Below, piece after piece: positions 21,304 to 32,190 of a DNA stretch of 64,000 nt. The position numbers and the translations under genes were made by a program. This stretch comes from Adiantum capillus-veneris (lineage: Eukaryota > Streptophyta > Polypodiopsida > Polypodiales > Pteridaceae). Position 1 is the first letter of the stretch, and every line of letters starts with the position of its first letter. The stretch is from NCBI GenBank assembly GCA_014529385.2, contig CM043958.1, positions 78,046,669 to 78,110,668 on the forward strand, written 5' to 3'. Below the pieces are notes generated by a model. The model did no database searches. It saw nothing but the letters and a program-made list of their open reading frames with translations, and had not been told where the DNA came from.

Positions 21304-22072
21304 GTCCTATCCAAACCTATTCGCGACAGAGTACAAGCATTTGCGAGGTGCAAAAGGGGTGGAGCACAAGATTGTTCTTAAGGAGGGACATAAGCCTAGA
21401 GCACAGAAGCTGAGAAGATTAGGGGCAATCCAAAAGGAAGCCCTTTGGCAGGAGATTAATAAGCTACTGGATGCTGGCATCATATATCTTGTGAAAGAGT
21501 CAGAGTGGGTCTCTCCAGTGGTCATAACCCCTAAGAAGAATGGGAAATGGAGAGTGTGTGTCGACTAAAATCCATTGAATGCCGCAGCCAAGAGGAATCA
21601 CTATCCCTTGCCATTCCAAGTCGAAATCCTAAACCAGGTGGCTTGGCATGAGAGGTACTCGATTATGGATGGATTTTTGGGGTATTTTCAAATAGGTATT
21701 GCACTTGAAGACCACATTCATATTGCCATGGGGTTGTTTTGCTTACCGCAGGATGGCGTTCCGATTGGTGAATGCATATGCCACCTTCCAAGGTTGGATG
21801 AACATGGTATTTCGTCCATACTTGGGCTGTTTTATTAGGGTCTTCATGGATGATATCGGTTGCTACAGTTCGAGATTGGAGCACCTATCAAAGCTCCAGT
21901 TATGCTTTCAAAGGCTTGATGAAGAAGGAGGTCAGCTAAATCCCAAAAGTGCAAGCTAGCACAGCCTCGAGCGCAGCTGTTAGGTCATGTGGTATCGCAA
22001 AACGGTATAGAGGCGGATCCCGAGAAGGTGAAGGCGTTGGTGTTAATGGAGCCGCCATAAGATGCTCAAGGT
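21272..22072 (+). pseudogene. pol: Gypsy element 3: reverse transcriptase (multiple lesions)
   Basis: RT motifs are LRRLGAIQKEALWQEINKLL, VSPVVITPKKNGKWRVCVD, LPFQVEILNQVAWHERYSIM, LKTTFILPWGCFAY and IRVFMDDIGCYS. Lesions seen are TAA 21566-21568 where a Tyr is expected, a frameshift near 21700, another near 21950 (RT then reads KLAQPRAQLLGHVV), and TAA at about 22058. The catalytic pair is F-M-D-D, as in elements 1 and 2. Confidence 0.85.
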
Positions 22073-23005
22073 TTGGCTTCATTTGTTCATAAGTTGAAGT
22101 ATTTATCACGTTTCTTTTGGATGTTGTTGCAATATGTGCATCCTCTTCAAAAGAGGGCTCAGCAAGTGCATGGTTATGAGTGGGATCAGGAAGCTCAGGA
22201 GGCTTTTGATAGAGTTAAAGAGATTTTGTGTCAGTTTCCAGTGGTGTGTCCTCCCAATCAAGAGGACGACTTTTATGTGTCTATGATGGTGGGTACAGTT
22301 GCTATTGGAGCGGTTCTACTGCAAAAGGTAGGGAGAAGCTACAAGCCGATATACTTCAAGAGCAGGGTGATTAGCCCAGGAGAGGCTACCTACACCGAAG
22401 CAGAGCATTGGGTGATGGCTCTGGTCTTCACTTGCAGGAAGTTCAAAGTCCATTTGATTGTGCGTAAGTTTTTTGTGTTGACAGCTAATAATCTATTGCG
22501 AGAGGTAGTGCTACATTTGAAGCCAGGAAGGAGGATTATGAAGTGGGTGTTGGAGCTACAGGAGTTTGAGTTTGAGTTCAAGGTAGATCACATGAGTAGG
22601 TCTCACCTGATAGACATTCTTGTCAGCAAGGCCATCAATTTTCCGGCCTATCCAAGGGTGGTGCGAGATGAAGCTAAGGAGGAACCCGACTTGGAGGATG
22701 CTTTTACTATGTGGTTCGATGGAGTGTATCGAAGAATAGTGCAGAAGGCAGGAGGAGGTGTGGTGATACACGACCCACATGGTAAAACTATATTTTTGAA
22801 GGCATATGATCTAGAGGATGTCCACACCTATAATGAGGCGGAGTATCTGACTCTGCATTTGGGTTTAAAGCAGTGCATAGAGTTCGACATTTCGAGGTTG
22901 GTGGTGAAGGGAGATGCACAGCTAGTCATTAAACAACTACTAGGCCAATGGCAGGTAAAGCGCGATTCTTTGAAGCATTGGTTTTCTCCATCAAGAAGAT
23001 GCTGA
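22073..23005 (+). pseudogene. pol: Gypsy element 3: two RNase H domains
   Basis: The first RNase H: FYVSMMVGTVAIGAVLLQKV, FKSRVISPGEATYTEAEHWV, SRSHLIDILVSKAI. The second RNase H: FTMWFDGVYRR, GGGVVIHDPHGKTI, YNEAEYLTLHLGLKQC, LVVKGDAQLVIKQLLGQW. The acidic residues of the second domain (Asp in WFDG, Glu in NEAE, Asp in KGDA, and Asp in EADQLAS downstream) are all present. A frameshift near 22980 ends this frame. Confidence 0.85.
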
Positions 23006-23583
23006 AGTCTTTTGAAGAAGTCCAATTCAAGCATGTGAGGAGAGAGAAAAACCAAGAGGCAGATCAGTTAGCTAGCAGCAAAGTACAGGTGCACGTTGCA
23101 GGTCTATATGTGGCCCCAGCCACTTATGCAGGTAGGGAGACTCTTAAAGAGATTGAAAGTTTTTGGGGTATAGGGCAATGTTCAGAGGGTTTGTCCAAGC
23201 TGCAAAAGAGAAGAGTGGTGCAAAAAGCCCGCAAATTCACATTGGTAGGTGAAGATCTTATGAACTATGGGCGTGACGGAGTGCTTAGAAGGGTGCTATA
23301 CAAAGAGGAGATAGGAATGGTGCTGGAGCAATGCCATGAAGAGAGCGGACACTAGGGCAAAGATCAGGTTCTGTTTTGAGTGCTTAGAGCAGGCTTTTAG
23401 TGGCCTTCCATTGTGAAAGACGTGCATTAGTGGTGCAAGACGTGCCACGAGTGTCAGACTATAGGTGAAAGACAACTGGTAGCGGAGTCACAGGGCGCCA
23501 TCATCGCACAAAGTGCTTTCGAGAAGTGGGGTGGTCTCGATGCCATAGGCCCTCTCCCAAAGTCTACTAGTGGTAAGAAGTAT
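22948..23583 (+). pseudogene. pol: Gypsy element 3: end of second RNase H and integrase zinc finger
   Basis: The frame gives KKMLKSFEEVQFKHVRRE and KNQEADQLASSKV, then the spacer to VLEQCHEESGH, TAG 23353-23355. Beyond the stop the finger continues as DVH-stop-WCKTCHECQTIGERQ. Three TAG codons fall within about 80 bp (23353, about 23398 and about 23428), so this part is heavily decayed. Confidence 0.75.
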
Positions 23584-24438
23584 GTGGTGGTAGCCATTGA
23601 CTACCTTACAAGATGGGTCGAGGCCAAAGCAGTGAAAGAAGTAAATGCTAATGTGGTGGCTCAATTTGTGTTTGATAATATATGTTGTCGTTTCGGGGTT
23701 CCATGGGTGTTAGTTTCTGATAGGGGTCAGGGGTTTAGAAGAAAACTCATGAGCGCATTAGTGGAAAAGTTAAAGATTCAGCATAGGTTTTCCTCGCCCT
23801 ATCACCCCCAATGCAATGGTCTAGTCGAGAGTGCTAATGGTCAAATTGTCAAGATGTTAACGAAGTATGTGTACAAGCAAGAAGCTAAGTGGGAAGAAAA
23901 TCTAGAGAAGTGTCTGTGGGCGTATAGAACGTCCTATAAAGTGGCTACAAACTTCACTCCATTCGAGCTTGTCTATGGTAAGGAGGCTGTGTTGCCATTG
24001 CATGCACAACTAGGTGCTTTAAAAGGTATGTGGCGTGTCAATGCCACTCAAAAAGGGGTTCTACAGGATTGGATAGCCAGTTTAGAGGCTTTGCAGATGG
24101 ACAGAGAGGCAGCAACAGACTACTATGCGAAGCAGAGAGAGAAGCGGGTTGCCAAATTCAATCAGAAACTGCCGTACAAGAAGATAGAGGAATGAGACCT
24201 GGTCATGAAGTACAAAAGCTACTTGGATTTCACATTCCAGAAGAAGTTCAAGAAGAAGTGGACAGGTCCATATAAAGTGAAGAAGGCCTTTTCTAATGGG
24301 ACGTATCAACTAGTAAGAGCAAATGGCAAGCTTCTTAGGAACAGGGTAAATGGTGTACGGCTCAAACTGTATTTCGAGAGGAATCTAGTGCCTGAAGTGC
24401 AGCAAATTATGGTCAAGGGGGGTGGGAAACCCACCTAA
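23584..24438 (+). pseudogene. pol: Gypsy element 3: integrase core and C-terminus
   Basis: The integrase core starts upstream at KWGGLDAIGPLPKSTSGKK (23526) and continues with AIDYLTRWVEAKAVKEV, LVSDRGQGFRRKL and NGLVESANGQIVKML, so the D, D and E residues are all kept. TGA 24193-24195 interrupts, and the C-terminal region continues as KYKSYLDFTFQKKFKKKW, GPYKVKKAFSNGTYQL and ends GGGKPT at 24438. No chromodomain is present. Confidence 0.85.
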
Positions 24439-24587
24439 AGCATGCGGTGTGTGAAAGAAAGAAGATGAAGCTTTTGTACATAGCCTGTACATACAGTGAT
24501 GGTTTTGTGAATGCTTTTAATCGTCAGTTTGGTGTGCCAATTTCAAAGTTTTGTACATATGCTTTTGGTCGAACATAAATGTTCCAC

Positions 24588-24602
24588 GAGGGGGCTCGCC
24601 AA
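24588..24602 (+). other. Polypurine tract of element 3
   Basis: GAGGGGGCTCGCCAA stands immediately before the 3' LTR start at 24603. Confidence 0.55.
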
Positions 24603-26865
24603 TGATGGTGCAGCCAAAGTTGGTCGAAGCTAGCAGGTGGTCTATGGTAGGCAAAGGGTGTAGTCGAGTGCAATGCAGAAGGCTAGGGCAGGTGCCAAGG
24701 CCCTTAGCAGCCAAAGGATAGCGGGAATGTATGCTTAAAGCGGTTTTTTAGGCCAAAAGTGTTGCGAGATAGTCCAGATGGGGTGGAATATGAAGGTGAC
24801 CAAAATGCCAAGTCAGTGTCCAAACATGTAGTGTTTAGAGTGTTCTAGAATTCGATCCAGATGGCTTGTCAAACGGAGCCCCGGTGTGCAAGATATTGCA
24901 GGTTAAAGGTAGAGTGTGTAGCAGATCCCCGACGGACAGGGCAGCTGGGGACAGGTGGCCTGGGTTGATGTCAGTGTATACATGTGTAGTGCTCAAGTTG
25001 TAAAGCATGCTTGTCTTCTCGGATTACGAATCGAAGCTCTGGATAGTAAGTTATGACCAGTTGAATATTTTTTAGGGGTCGGGTCTGAGCCCATTGGATC
25101 GCATTGAGAAATGCGCCATCTTGTGTTTTCATGAGCTCGCCAGGTGTTTGGTGCGTAATAGGTAGTGTATGATGCTAGCAGGAAGTGACAGTACGTGGAT
25201 CCGAGTCCGGAGCACGGAGATATGGTCAGCCAACGTTAGTAGTTTGTGGCAAGCATGAAGAGTCATATATTTTGTTCCCGGTTTGGGGCGCACAGATTGA
25301 GCTCGGGTTAAAGCCACCTTGTAGGATCGGTTTGGGAGCTTGAAGGTTGGAGTGCAGGTTTTCACATGGGCTCGGTGGCCGTCACATAGGCCAACTAGGC
25401 AATGCATAGCAAAGCACCCAATGAAAACCAAAAAAAGGCTTTTTTTGTAGTTAAAATGGGGTTTTTTTTTTTCAATTTTCAAAGGTTTTGAAGGCCATGG
25501 GCCAGTAACGGCCACGTAGTGCCAAAATGAACCCACATACGGCGAGGAGGCGGGAGAGCACGCCCTATATGGGTTGGGGGTAGTCACTCCAATGGTATCA
25601 CAAGGTGGAGCGGGAGCTTGGAGCTCCGTGAAGTGTGGGCTATGGCAGCGAGCGCTCGCGGCACTGCGTTGGCTGAACGCGGCCCTGCGGGGCGGAGAAG
25701 GCGATTTTTGGCTGATGAGGCGGTGCCCGAGGCGGCACGCCCACGTGTGAGAGGGAAGTGCCCGGTTGGTGACGTGGCCGCCTAATGAGGGGGCGCGTTC
25801 CCGCGGAGCAATTTTGGAGAGGGAGAGAGGAGGCAATAGTGACATCGCTATTGCCCCCCTCCTCCTTGTATATAAGGGGTGTCCCACGATAGAGGAGCAT
25901 GGGGAGAAAAGCCTCGAAGGCCGCCAAGGTTATAAAGTGAGGAGTTGCCCAAGCAAAAAAGCAAGTACCGCCAAGGTCAAAGAAGGGAGACCATCCGAGC
26001 TAAGGGTTGGACAAACCAAAGCATGGGCAAAGGCAAGGCCAAGTGGGCCAAGCAAGGAGCAAAGGGTGAGGTGGACTGATATGGTCAAAAAGTCAAAAAA
26101 ATCAAGTAGTGCAAGGCTAAGCCCAAAGAGGCTAAAAATGAAGGTGAAGGAAAATAAGATAAAAATCCAAAGGGGCAATAGCGACATCGCTAATGCCCCA
26201 CCAAGTGCAAAGAGTGAAGAAGAGAGAGATAGAGCAAGGCGGTGCCCTCTTTCCCTAAAAAATACCAATTCAAGGTGCCAAGTGGACCAATTGAATTGTA
26301 AATTCCCAAATTAAAGGCCCCCCCTATAAAAGTCAAAAATGAATCAAATTAGGGGCTTTTTTCTTGGCCTTTTGGAGTGTCGTTTGAAGCCTGCAAAGTG
26401 GAGTTCTCTAGCAAGCTAGCCCCTTTGTAACTTTTGCTTGAAAATGGCCATGGTGATGGCATTGCAAGCATGTGTATATGTTTTTTGAAGTGCAATCAAG
26501 CCACAGTTGCCTCCCGTGCTGTTGTTTCCCCTTCCCCGCTTCTCTTTCTCATGCTTTCATGTTTCTCCTGGGTGCCGACTGTGTGAATGTGTGTGCCCCC
26601 CCGGACCGATGGTGTTTTGAGTGAGAGAGTGAGATTGAGTGGTTGTGTGCGTGTGTAAGTGTGGAGACAGGCAGCGGTAGTAGGTGTATCTTGTGTGGTG
26701 GTTTGTAGAGTGTGTTATCAGTGGAAATTGAGCAAGCAGTGGTCTGCTAGTGTAAAGTGTTTCTTTGAAGGTGTTTTCTGAGAGGATAGGGGTGTTGTGA
26801 ATACCTTGAGCTATAGAGAGGCCCTTTTGTTTCTGCTGGGCGTGTTCCCCCATTCCCCCTCTCCA
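24603..26865 (+). repeat. 3' LTR of gypsy element 3
   Basis: Direct repeat of 16996-19241, ending CCCCTCTCCA. The TATA box is at about 25867 and the paired stem-loops are at 25832 and 26172. A rough eye comparison shows a few percent divergence, many differences being C/T or G/A. Confidence 0.9.
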
Positions 26866-27015
26866 ACACCAATAGTACACATAGTATTGTCTTCAAAACA
26901 AGAATAGTACAGGATCTGATCATTACTATCTAAAGTGAATGTCGGAATAGTTACAAACATTGGAAAGGCAATTTACAAATTTCCCTCATAATGTTACAAA
27001 ACTGCAGAGAGCCTC
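26866..27015. other. 3' flank of gene B
   Basis: Short AT-rich stretch between the gypsy insertion and the stop of gene B. It would be the 3' untranslated region of gene B if that gene was transcribed on the minus strand. Confidence 0.35.
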
Positions 27016-28804
27016 CTACTCTGGATAAGATCGTGGTTTAGCACGCTTGTACACTCGCTTTTGCCCAGTGTCCGTTTGCTTCTTTGTTTGCTGAGCTTTT
27101 GGGTCTTGCTCTCTTTCTTCTTCTTGCTGAGCTTTTGGTTCTTGCAACTCTCTTTCTTCTTCTTCTTGCTGCTGCTTCTCTAATTTTTCCCTCTGTAGCC
27201 TCTCTCTCTTGTCTTTCAGCTTAGAGAAAGGTTACATTTTCAGCTGTATACGCTGCACGATCCTCTGATTGCAGCCATAGGAACAGCCAGCTGCTCAAAG
27301 CATCTATCAGGATGTTTTGCCATTGTTCTTTGGTCTGGTCCTCTATCTTAGGAGTAACAAGCCAACTTCCTTCAGGGTTTTGGCACACTTTGTACATACT
27401 ATCGTCAATAATTAGACTGTTTTGGGGCCCAAAGTTGCAGTTCTTCCAAAACAATCTCAAATCCTTCAAGAATACATGCTTATTATTTATCTGCCAAGGC
27501 TGGCCACTATAATGACTCTGTGTAAAAACACCTCTCAGCTTATCCCGCTTCTCTTTGAATACTGTTTCTAATATTGCATTCACTTTAGGTGCCATGCTAG
27601 TGCTCCATATATACACGTGGAGAAAACGGAGGCACCAATCCAAAAATTTGTGGCTGTCTTTGCGACAAAATACCAACCTCCTATCTTGCACATTGTACTT
27701 TATCATTTTCCCTGCATGTTTAGGGGGAATGTCACCGTGCATTGCTCTATAACTTGAACAAGTAGGCCATTTAAATCAAGAACCAAAGCGCGCCCCTCGT
27801 CTGGCAATGGCTTTGGCATGCATATTGGGTCTGACAATGCATACCACTCAGCAAAAATAACTTCCCCCGAGGGATGAACATAACTAAAGTACTCATTTAT
27901 TTTTGTTAAGTGTTTAAGATAGCTAGCCAGGCGCTTCTCAATCTCGGCTCTTTCTTTTTGTAGCTGTCTAGCCTTGGAAATACGTCGCTTTCGTATGGTT
28001 TTGCATGCAATGGCATAATTCAAATCATGCAGGGCAACTAACTGCAATTTCTCTTGCCTTGTGACACAGAAATGGTATCGAATAAAGACATCATAAAGGA
28101 CAAGCAAAAACTACTGAACTGTTGCACAATAAAATAATATTGAAAATAGTTTTTCCATTATAAATATCTAGAGAGATACATGCCACATGGTGTGGAGATT
28201 GCTAGCATTACATAACTTGGACACAATAGGGAACAGATTCAGCATAATTTCTTGCAAGCACGTGAGCGAATGGCTTTCTTTTCACCTTTGTTGTGTTCGT
28301 TTATGTCATCCAGGGTGCTCGGAGGGGCAGCACATTTCTCGTCCCCAAGTTCTTCCACAATCTGTTCCAGGCCACCTTTCTCTTTAATTTCACTTTGTTT
28401 ACAAGACCTTGTAGCGGGCTATCACCACCGGCGTCTTGCGCAGTCAGCCCACTGTCAATCTTGAAACCTTCCTCTTGAGCACTCCTACCTTCCTCTTGCA
28501 CACTCCTAACTGTTTCCTCTGAGACGCTTGTTTAATCATTTGTAGGGGGCTTGGGTTTGGGATGAGTTATCATGATAAAATCTTCATCATCATCATCTAT
28601 TTCTTTACCATCTGCAGTAGCCTCGTGCGTTATCGCATGCTGTGGCATAACATCTGCCCTTTCATGCTATCTATCCAGCTCATCAAATTCATCATTACCG
28701 AGCTTCTCTTCTTTCCTTTGATTGACAGGTGTCTTGTCAGGTTCGCATCCTGCATCATTGATACCTGTGTATTCCATTCACCCGTTAATTTTCTTCGATG
28801 CCAT
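27016..28804 (-). pseudogene. Gene B: FCP1/NIF-like HAD phosphatase (degenerate)
   Basis: ATG 28804 opens MASKKING, and an acidic N-terminal region follows (TGINDAGCEPDKTPVNQ, EIDDDDEDFIMITHPK, EETVRSVQEEGRSAQEE) with three in-frame stops. From 28107: KTIRKRRISKARQLQKE, EWYALSDPICMPKPLPDEG, then the NIF/FCP1 core LVLDLNGLLV, LVFCRKDSHKFLDWCLRF, VYIWSTSMAPKVNAIL, LFWKNCNFGPQNSLIIDDS and GSWLVTP. The family removes phosphate from proteins through D-x-D-x-T; here DLNGL lacks the second Asp, so activity is doubtful even before decay. One-base shifts are seen near 27735 and 27227. After the second, a Q/E/K-rich tail with a 12-residue repeat (EREQDPKAQQ type) ends in RAKPRSYPE, TAG 27016-27018. Array 2 begins about 55 bp upstream of the ATG. 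Confidence 0.6.
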
Positions 28805-28859
28805 TATGATTGCTTGTATGCATTGTGTGACAAGTAGAATTCCATGTATGGTAGGCATT

Positions 28860-30260
28860 TATATCCTGTAGACATCCATATTGTCTATGCTAACTAGTAT
28901 ACAAAGTGTACTAACCACCATGATCAATATGCTAACTAGCATACAAAATATGCTAACAAGGAAGTGTGAATATAGTGTGCTAACTAGCAGAGAATGTATG
29001 CTAATTAGCATATATAAAATGGTAATAGGAAAAATTGTGTGTATGTTAATGGTACGCTTATTATTGATGGTGTGATAATTAGCATACATGCTATGTTAAT
29101 TAGCATACAATGTATGCTAGCATAGATGGTATCCTAACTAGAAGATAAGTTATGCTAATAAACATAACGTCTCTGCTAATTAGCATACCTTTTTTGCTGG
29201 TTAGCATATTGTGCATGCTAACTAAAGTACACACTACGATAACTAGCATACAAATTATGCTAGCTAGCTCAAAATGTATGCTAACAAGCATACACATTAT
29301 GCTAGCTAGCAAAGAAGGTATGCTAACTAAACTTTGAATGCTTGTTAGCATGCACCAAATGCTAGCTAGCATACAAGGTATGCTAGTTAGCATACTGAGT
29401 ATGCTAATTATCATACCTTTTTTTATAGTTATCATACTTGCATGCTAGCCATCATACAAAATGCTCTAATTAGAATATAAAGTATGCTAATTAGCATACC
29501 TTGTTACCTAGTTAGCACACATGGCTAACAAGGTATGCTAATTAGCATACTTTTTATGCAGGCTAAACACAATGTTCTAATTAGCATAAAAAGTATGCTA
29601 ATTAGCATACCTTGTTAGCCATGTGTGCTAACTAGCTAACAAGGTATGCTAATTAGCATGCTTTTTATGCTAATTAGAACATTGTGTATGATGGCTAGCA
29701 TGCAAGTATGATAACTATAAGAAAAGGTATGCTTATGCATGCTAATTAGCATACTTGCATGCTAGCCATCATACAATGTTCTAATTAGCATAAAAATTAT
29801 GCTACTTAACATATTAAATATGATAATTAGCATACCCTATATGTTAGTTAGCACAATGTGTGTGCTAACTAACATGCAGGGTATGCTAATTAGCATACAT
29901 TGTTTGCTAGTTAGCACAATGTGCACTAATTAGCTTATTTAACATGCTGATTAGCATACTTTGTGTCTAACTGGGAAACTTTGTATGCTAGTTATCATGC
30001 ATAGTTTGTTAACTAGCATAGAAGGTATGCTTATTAGCATACACAGTATGCTAGCTAGCGTACAAAAAATGCCAACTAGTATTCACAATATGTTAGCTAG
30101 GATAACTATCTGTGCTAACTAGCATACACAGTATGCTTACCATCATGACAATGTATGCTAGCTATATCTCATAGTATGCTAACTAGCATAAATAGGTTTG
30201 ACAACTACCATACACAATATGCTAGACACCATACCCACTAAGCTAACTAGCATACACAGG
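28860..30260. repeat. Palindrome array 2 (TATGCTANNTAGCATA), 1.4 kb
   Basis: Dozens of short palindromes at roughly 22-60 bp spacing. Perfect TATGCTAATTAGCATA copies occur near 28997, 29487, 29535, 29593, 29646, 29738 and 29883; the rest are variants with AC, GC or GT in the centre (TATGCTAGCTAGCATA, TATGCTAACTAGCATA). Linkers are short and variable (CAAAG, CAATG, CTTGT). Stretches of 29440-29760 read as long mirror images of each other, so larger foldbacks also exist. Frames inside are repeat artefacts. The array fills the space between genes B and C. Confidence 0.85.
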
Positions 30261-30552
30261 GCTAGTGTAGGAATCAAGGCTGGATAACTGTTCCTTAACA
30301 TTATCTTACCAGAACTCTGCGTGATTGGAGGTCCTTGCCCTGTGACCTTGCCGCACCATTCAGCTGGTATCCTCTGTTAGCAGGTGGAAGCTCTACATTC
30401 GGTCCCCAGGGAGCATGCAGCAACAAAGAAAATTAGGTGATAGGTATGCTCACATGGCATTTTGACCATTGCACTAATTTCGTGTACTTCTAGCGGCAGA
30501 CCACAACCAGTACACACATTGCTTGTGTCCCATCACGTACCCCTCCTATACA
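30261..30552. other. 3' flank of gene C
   Basis: No coding signal seen. It lies between array 2 and the stop codon of gene C on the minus strand. Confidence 0.35.
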
Positions 30553-30690
30553 CTATGTAAAAGTGTTCATAGCTATCTTGCATAGGGCAGTGGGGATGAA
30601 GGATCCTTGTATCATCCTACTTATCTGCATGAGCAGCTGCAATTGACTATCGCGGGCGTGCACTTTTGCTTCTTGCACCTCCACATTAAT
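30553..30690 (-). pseudogene. Gene C: last exon
   Basis: The exon follows the acceptor TTTGTAG at 30691 and reads INVEVQEAKVHARDSQLQLL, then MQISRMIQGSFIPTALCK, ending NTFT, TAG 30553-30555. It joins the previous exon in phase 0 (TCLH^INVEV). Confidence 0.5.
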
Positions 30691-30787
30691 CTACAAACCA
30701 ATCAAAACAAAGGCATGGTAAGTACATAGGATAGTTGTGCACATATTCAAAACATAAGGTTCAATCACAAAAACCATCGGCACTTAC
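30691..30787 (-). other. Gene C: spliceosomal intron (97 nt)
   Basis: The strong donor CAT|GTAAGTG (exon end 30788) and the acceptor TTTGTAG|ATTAAT are on the minus strand. Splicing keeps the frame open. Confidence 0.65.
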
Positions 30788-31716
30788 ATGAAGACAGGTT
30801 ATGTCAATATCAACAGCAGTGGGGGTGTCCTCACTGTGAGGCAACCCCAAACCATCCAGTGTCTCGATCTTTACCTTGAGCTCTATTTCTCTCCTTGCGT
30901 CCACATTGTCAGTGAGGCCTAAACAACACAATTCATTCTCAGCATCATGAAGCTTATGTCTAATAGCAAGTACTACAGGGCTGACCATATCATGGCTTGC
31001 TTTCATAACCCTTGTAGCTTCAAGCTCCTGACCTGCATTCTTGAGCTGTTGTTTAGCATCCTCTAGTCAATTTTTGAGATGGTCATTTGCACTCATGATG
31101 TGCTGCAAAGAGAGCCCGAAATATGACAGGCTTGCTGTCACTTTGTGAGAGCTGTTAATAGAGAGGGGTGTTGCCCTGGCAGCAGAAACAACGTTCGGAG
31201 CTACTTGGCCAGTGTAATTGTCCTTCATTTTCGTGGAGTCCTCCTCTGTTTTTTTACTTGAGAGGTGGGTATTACGCACCCTCCCGTTTTCAACATGGGC
31301 ATCGTAGTATACTTTTTCTTGAAGGTCCTGCAAATGCTGGACAACAAACTCAGCCCAATTGAACTGCATGATTGAGCCCCTTGCAATTGCCACTACACTA
31401 AATTTTTTTACAAAACCCTTGGCAAAAGCCGAATTAATTTCCATGTTGGTGGGGGGCTTTTGGTACACCTTGTAGTGTAGCTGAAGTACTTGGTCGTACA
31501 TGTCTCTATGAATGCTACTACATTTGAAGCAATATTTTTTGCGATCCTTCACCTCTCTGAATATACTGAACCACTCCAAATCTATAATCTGCTCCCACTT
31601 CACCAATTTGGGGTCGTCACCGTCCATGCAGAGGCCATGGAGGACATTAAACTCTTCTCTTGTTACACAAAACTTTTCTTGCAGTAGGATGTTTTGCTTG
31701 GGAGTTTTCCATTGGC
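30788..31716 (-). pseudogene. Gene C: main exon, unknown function
   Basis: The exon begins after the acceptor TGGTGTGCAG at 31717. It reads QWKTPKQNILLQEKFCVTRE, MDGDDPKLVKWEQIIDLEWF, KKYCFKCSSIHRDMYDQVLQ, ASLSYFGLSLQHIMSANDHL, a TGA at 31067-31069, then LEDAKQQLKNAGQELEATRV and ELKVKIETLDGLGLPHSEDT. About 309 codons are open except for that one stop. YCFKC is the only Cys pair. The C-terminal half is helical and charged. The FCVTREE ... LHGL segment has an echo in gene B (FCVTRQEKLQLVALHDL), which may mean an old duplication of that part. I do not recognise the family. Confidence 0.5.
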
Positions 31717-32092
31717 CTGCACACCACACAGGATTATAAGATTAAAACCTTACAAAACCCCACTAGAATAGGGTTGTCAAGTAATATCTACATAGGCAAT
31801 TGCGCGGGCTCTCCTTAGATGCAATCATCTAAGCATGCACCTTGAATGCCTAAGGCAATGCACAAGCACCTGATTAATGTGAGAGAATCCACAACTAGAT
31901 TGCAGCCAGGGGCTACTGCAAAAACAAGAATATAAGTTGAATGCATAGTCCTCTGTGTTGATTGCAGCATATTCTTAGCAACACAATTTCCTCATGGGTG
32001 AGAGGATTCACTAATAGATTAGTAGTCAGGGCATGCTAGTGAAATGTGTCATGCTTTGCTTGATTTACAACTTCAAATCTGGCCCACTCATT

Positions 32093-32131
<39 letters not shown>

Positions 32132-32190
32132 CTGAGTCCTGCTTCCCTTTCCCTGCATGCATGTACTTTGACAATGGGGATCCTTAGGAA
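31717..32190. other. Gene C: probable intron, with (GA)n microsatellite
   Basis: No long frame on the gene's strand. A (GA) run of about 30 bp lies at 32098-32128. The acceptor at 31717 implies that an intron ends here; its donor is not resolved. Confidence 0.35.

Noticed and set aside
16996-26865. Five-base target duplication for gypsy element 3
   Set aside because: Flanks CAAGA and ACACC do not match, nor do neighbouring offsets; the duplication has decayed or the borders rearranged.
28859-29435. Open frames on both strands rich in Met, Leu, Ser and Ile in the palindrome array
   Set aside because: Translations of the palindrome itself; equal frames exist on both strands.
28860-30260. CRISPR array
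   Set aside because: Repeats are palindromic and close together with short variable linkers, not direct repeats with unique equal spacers, and the DNA is eukaryotic.
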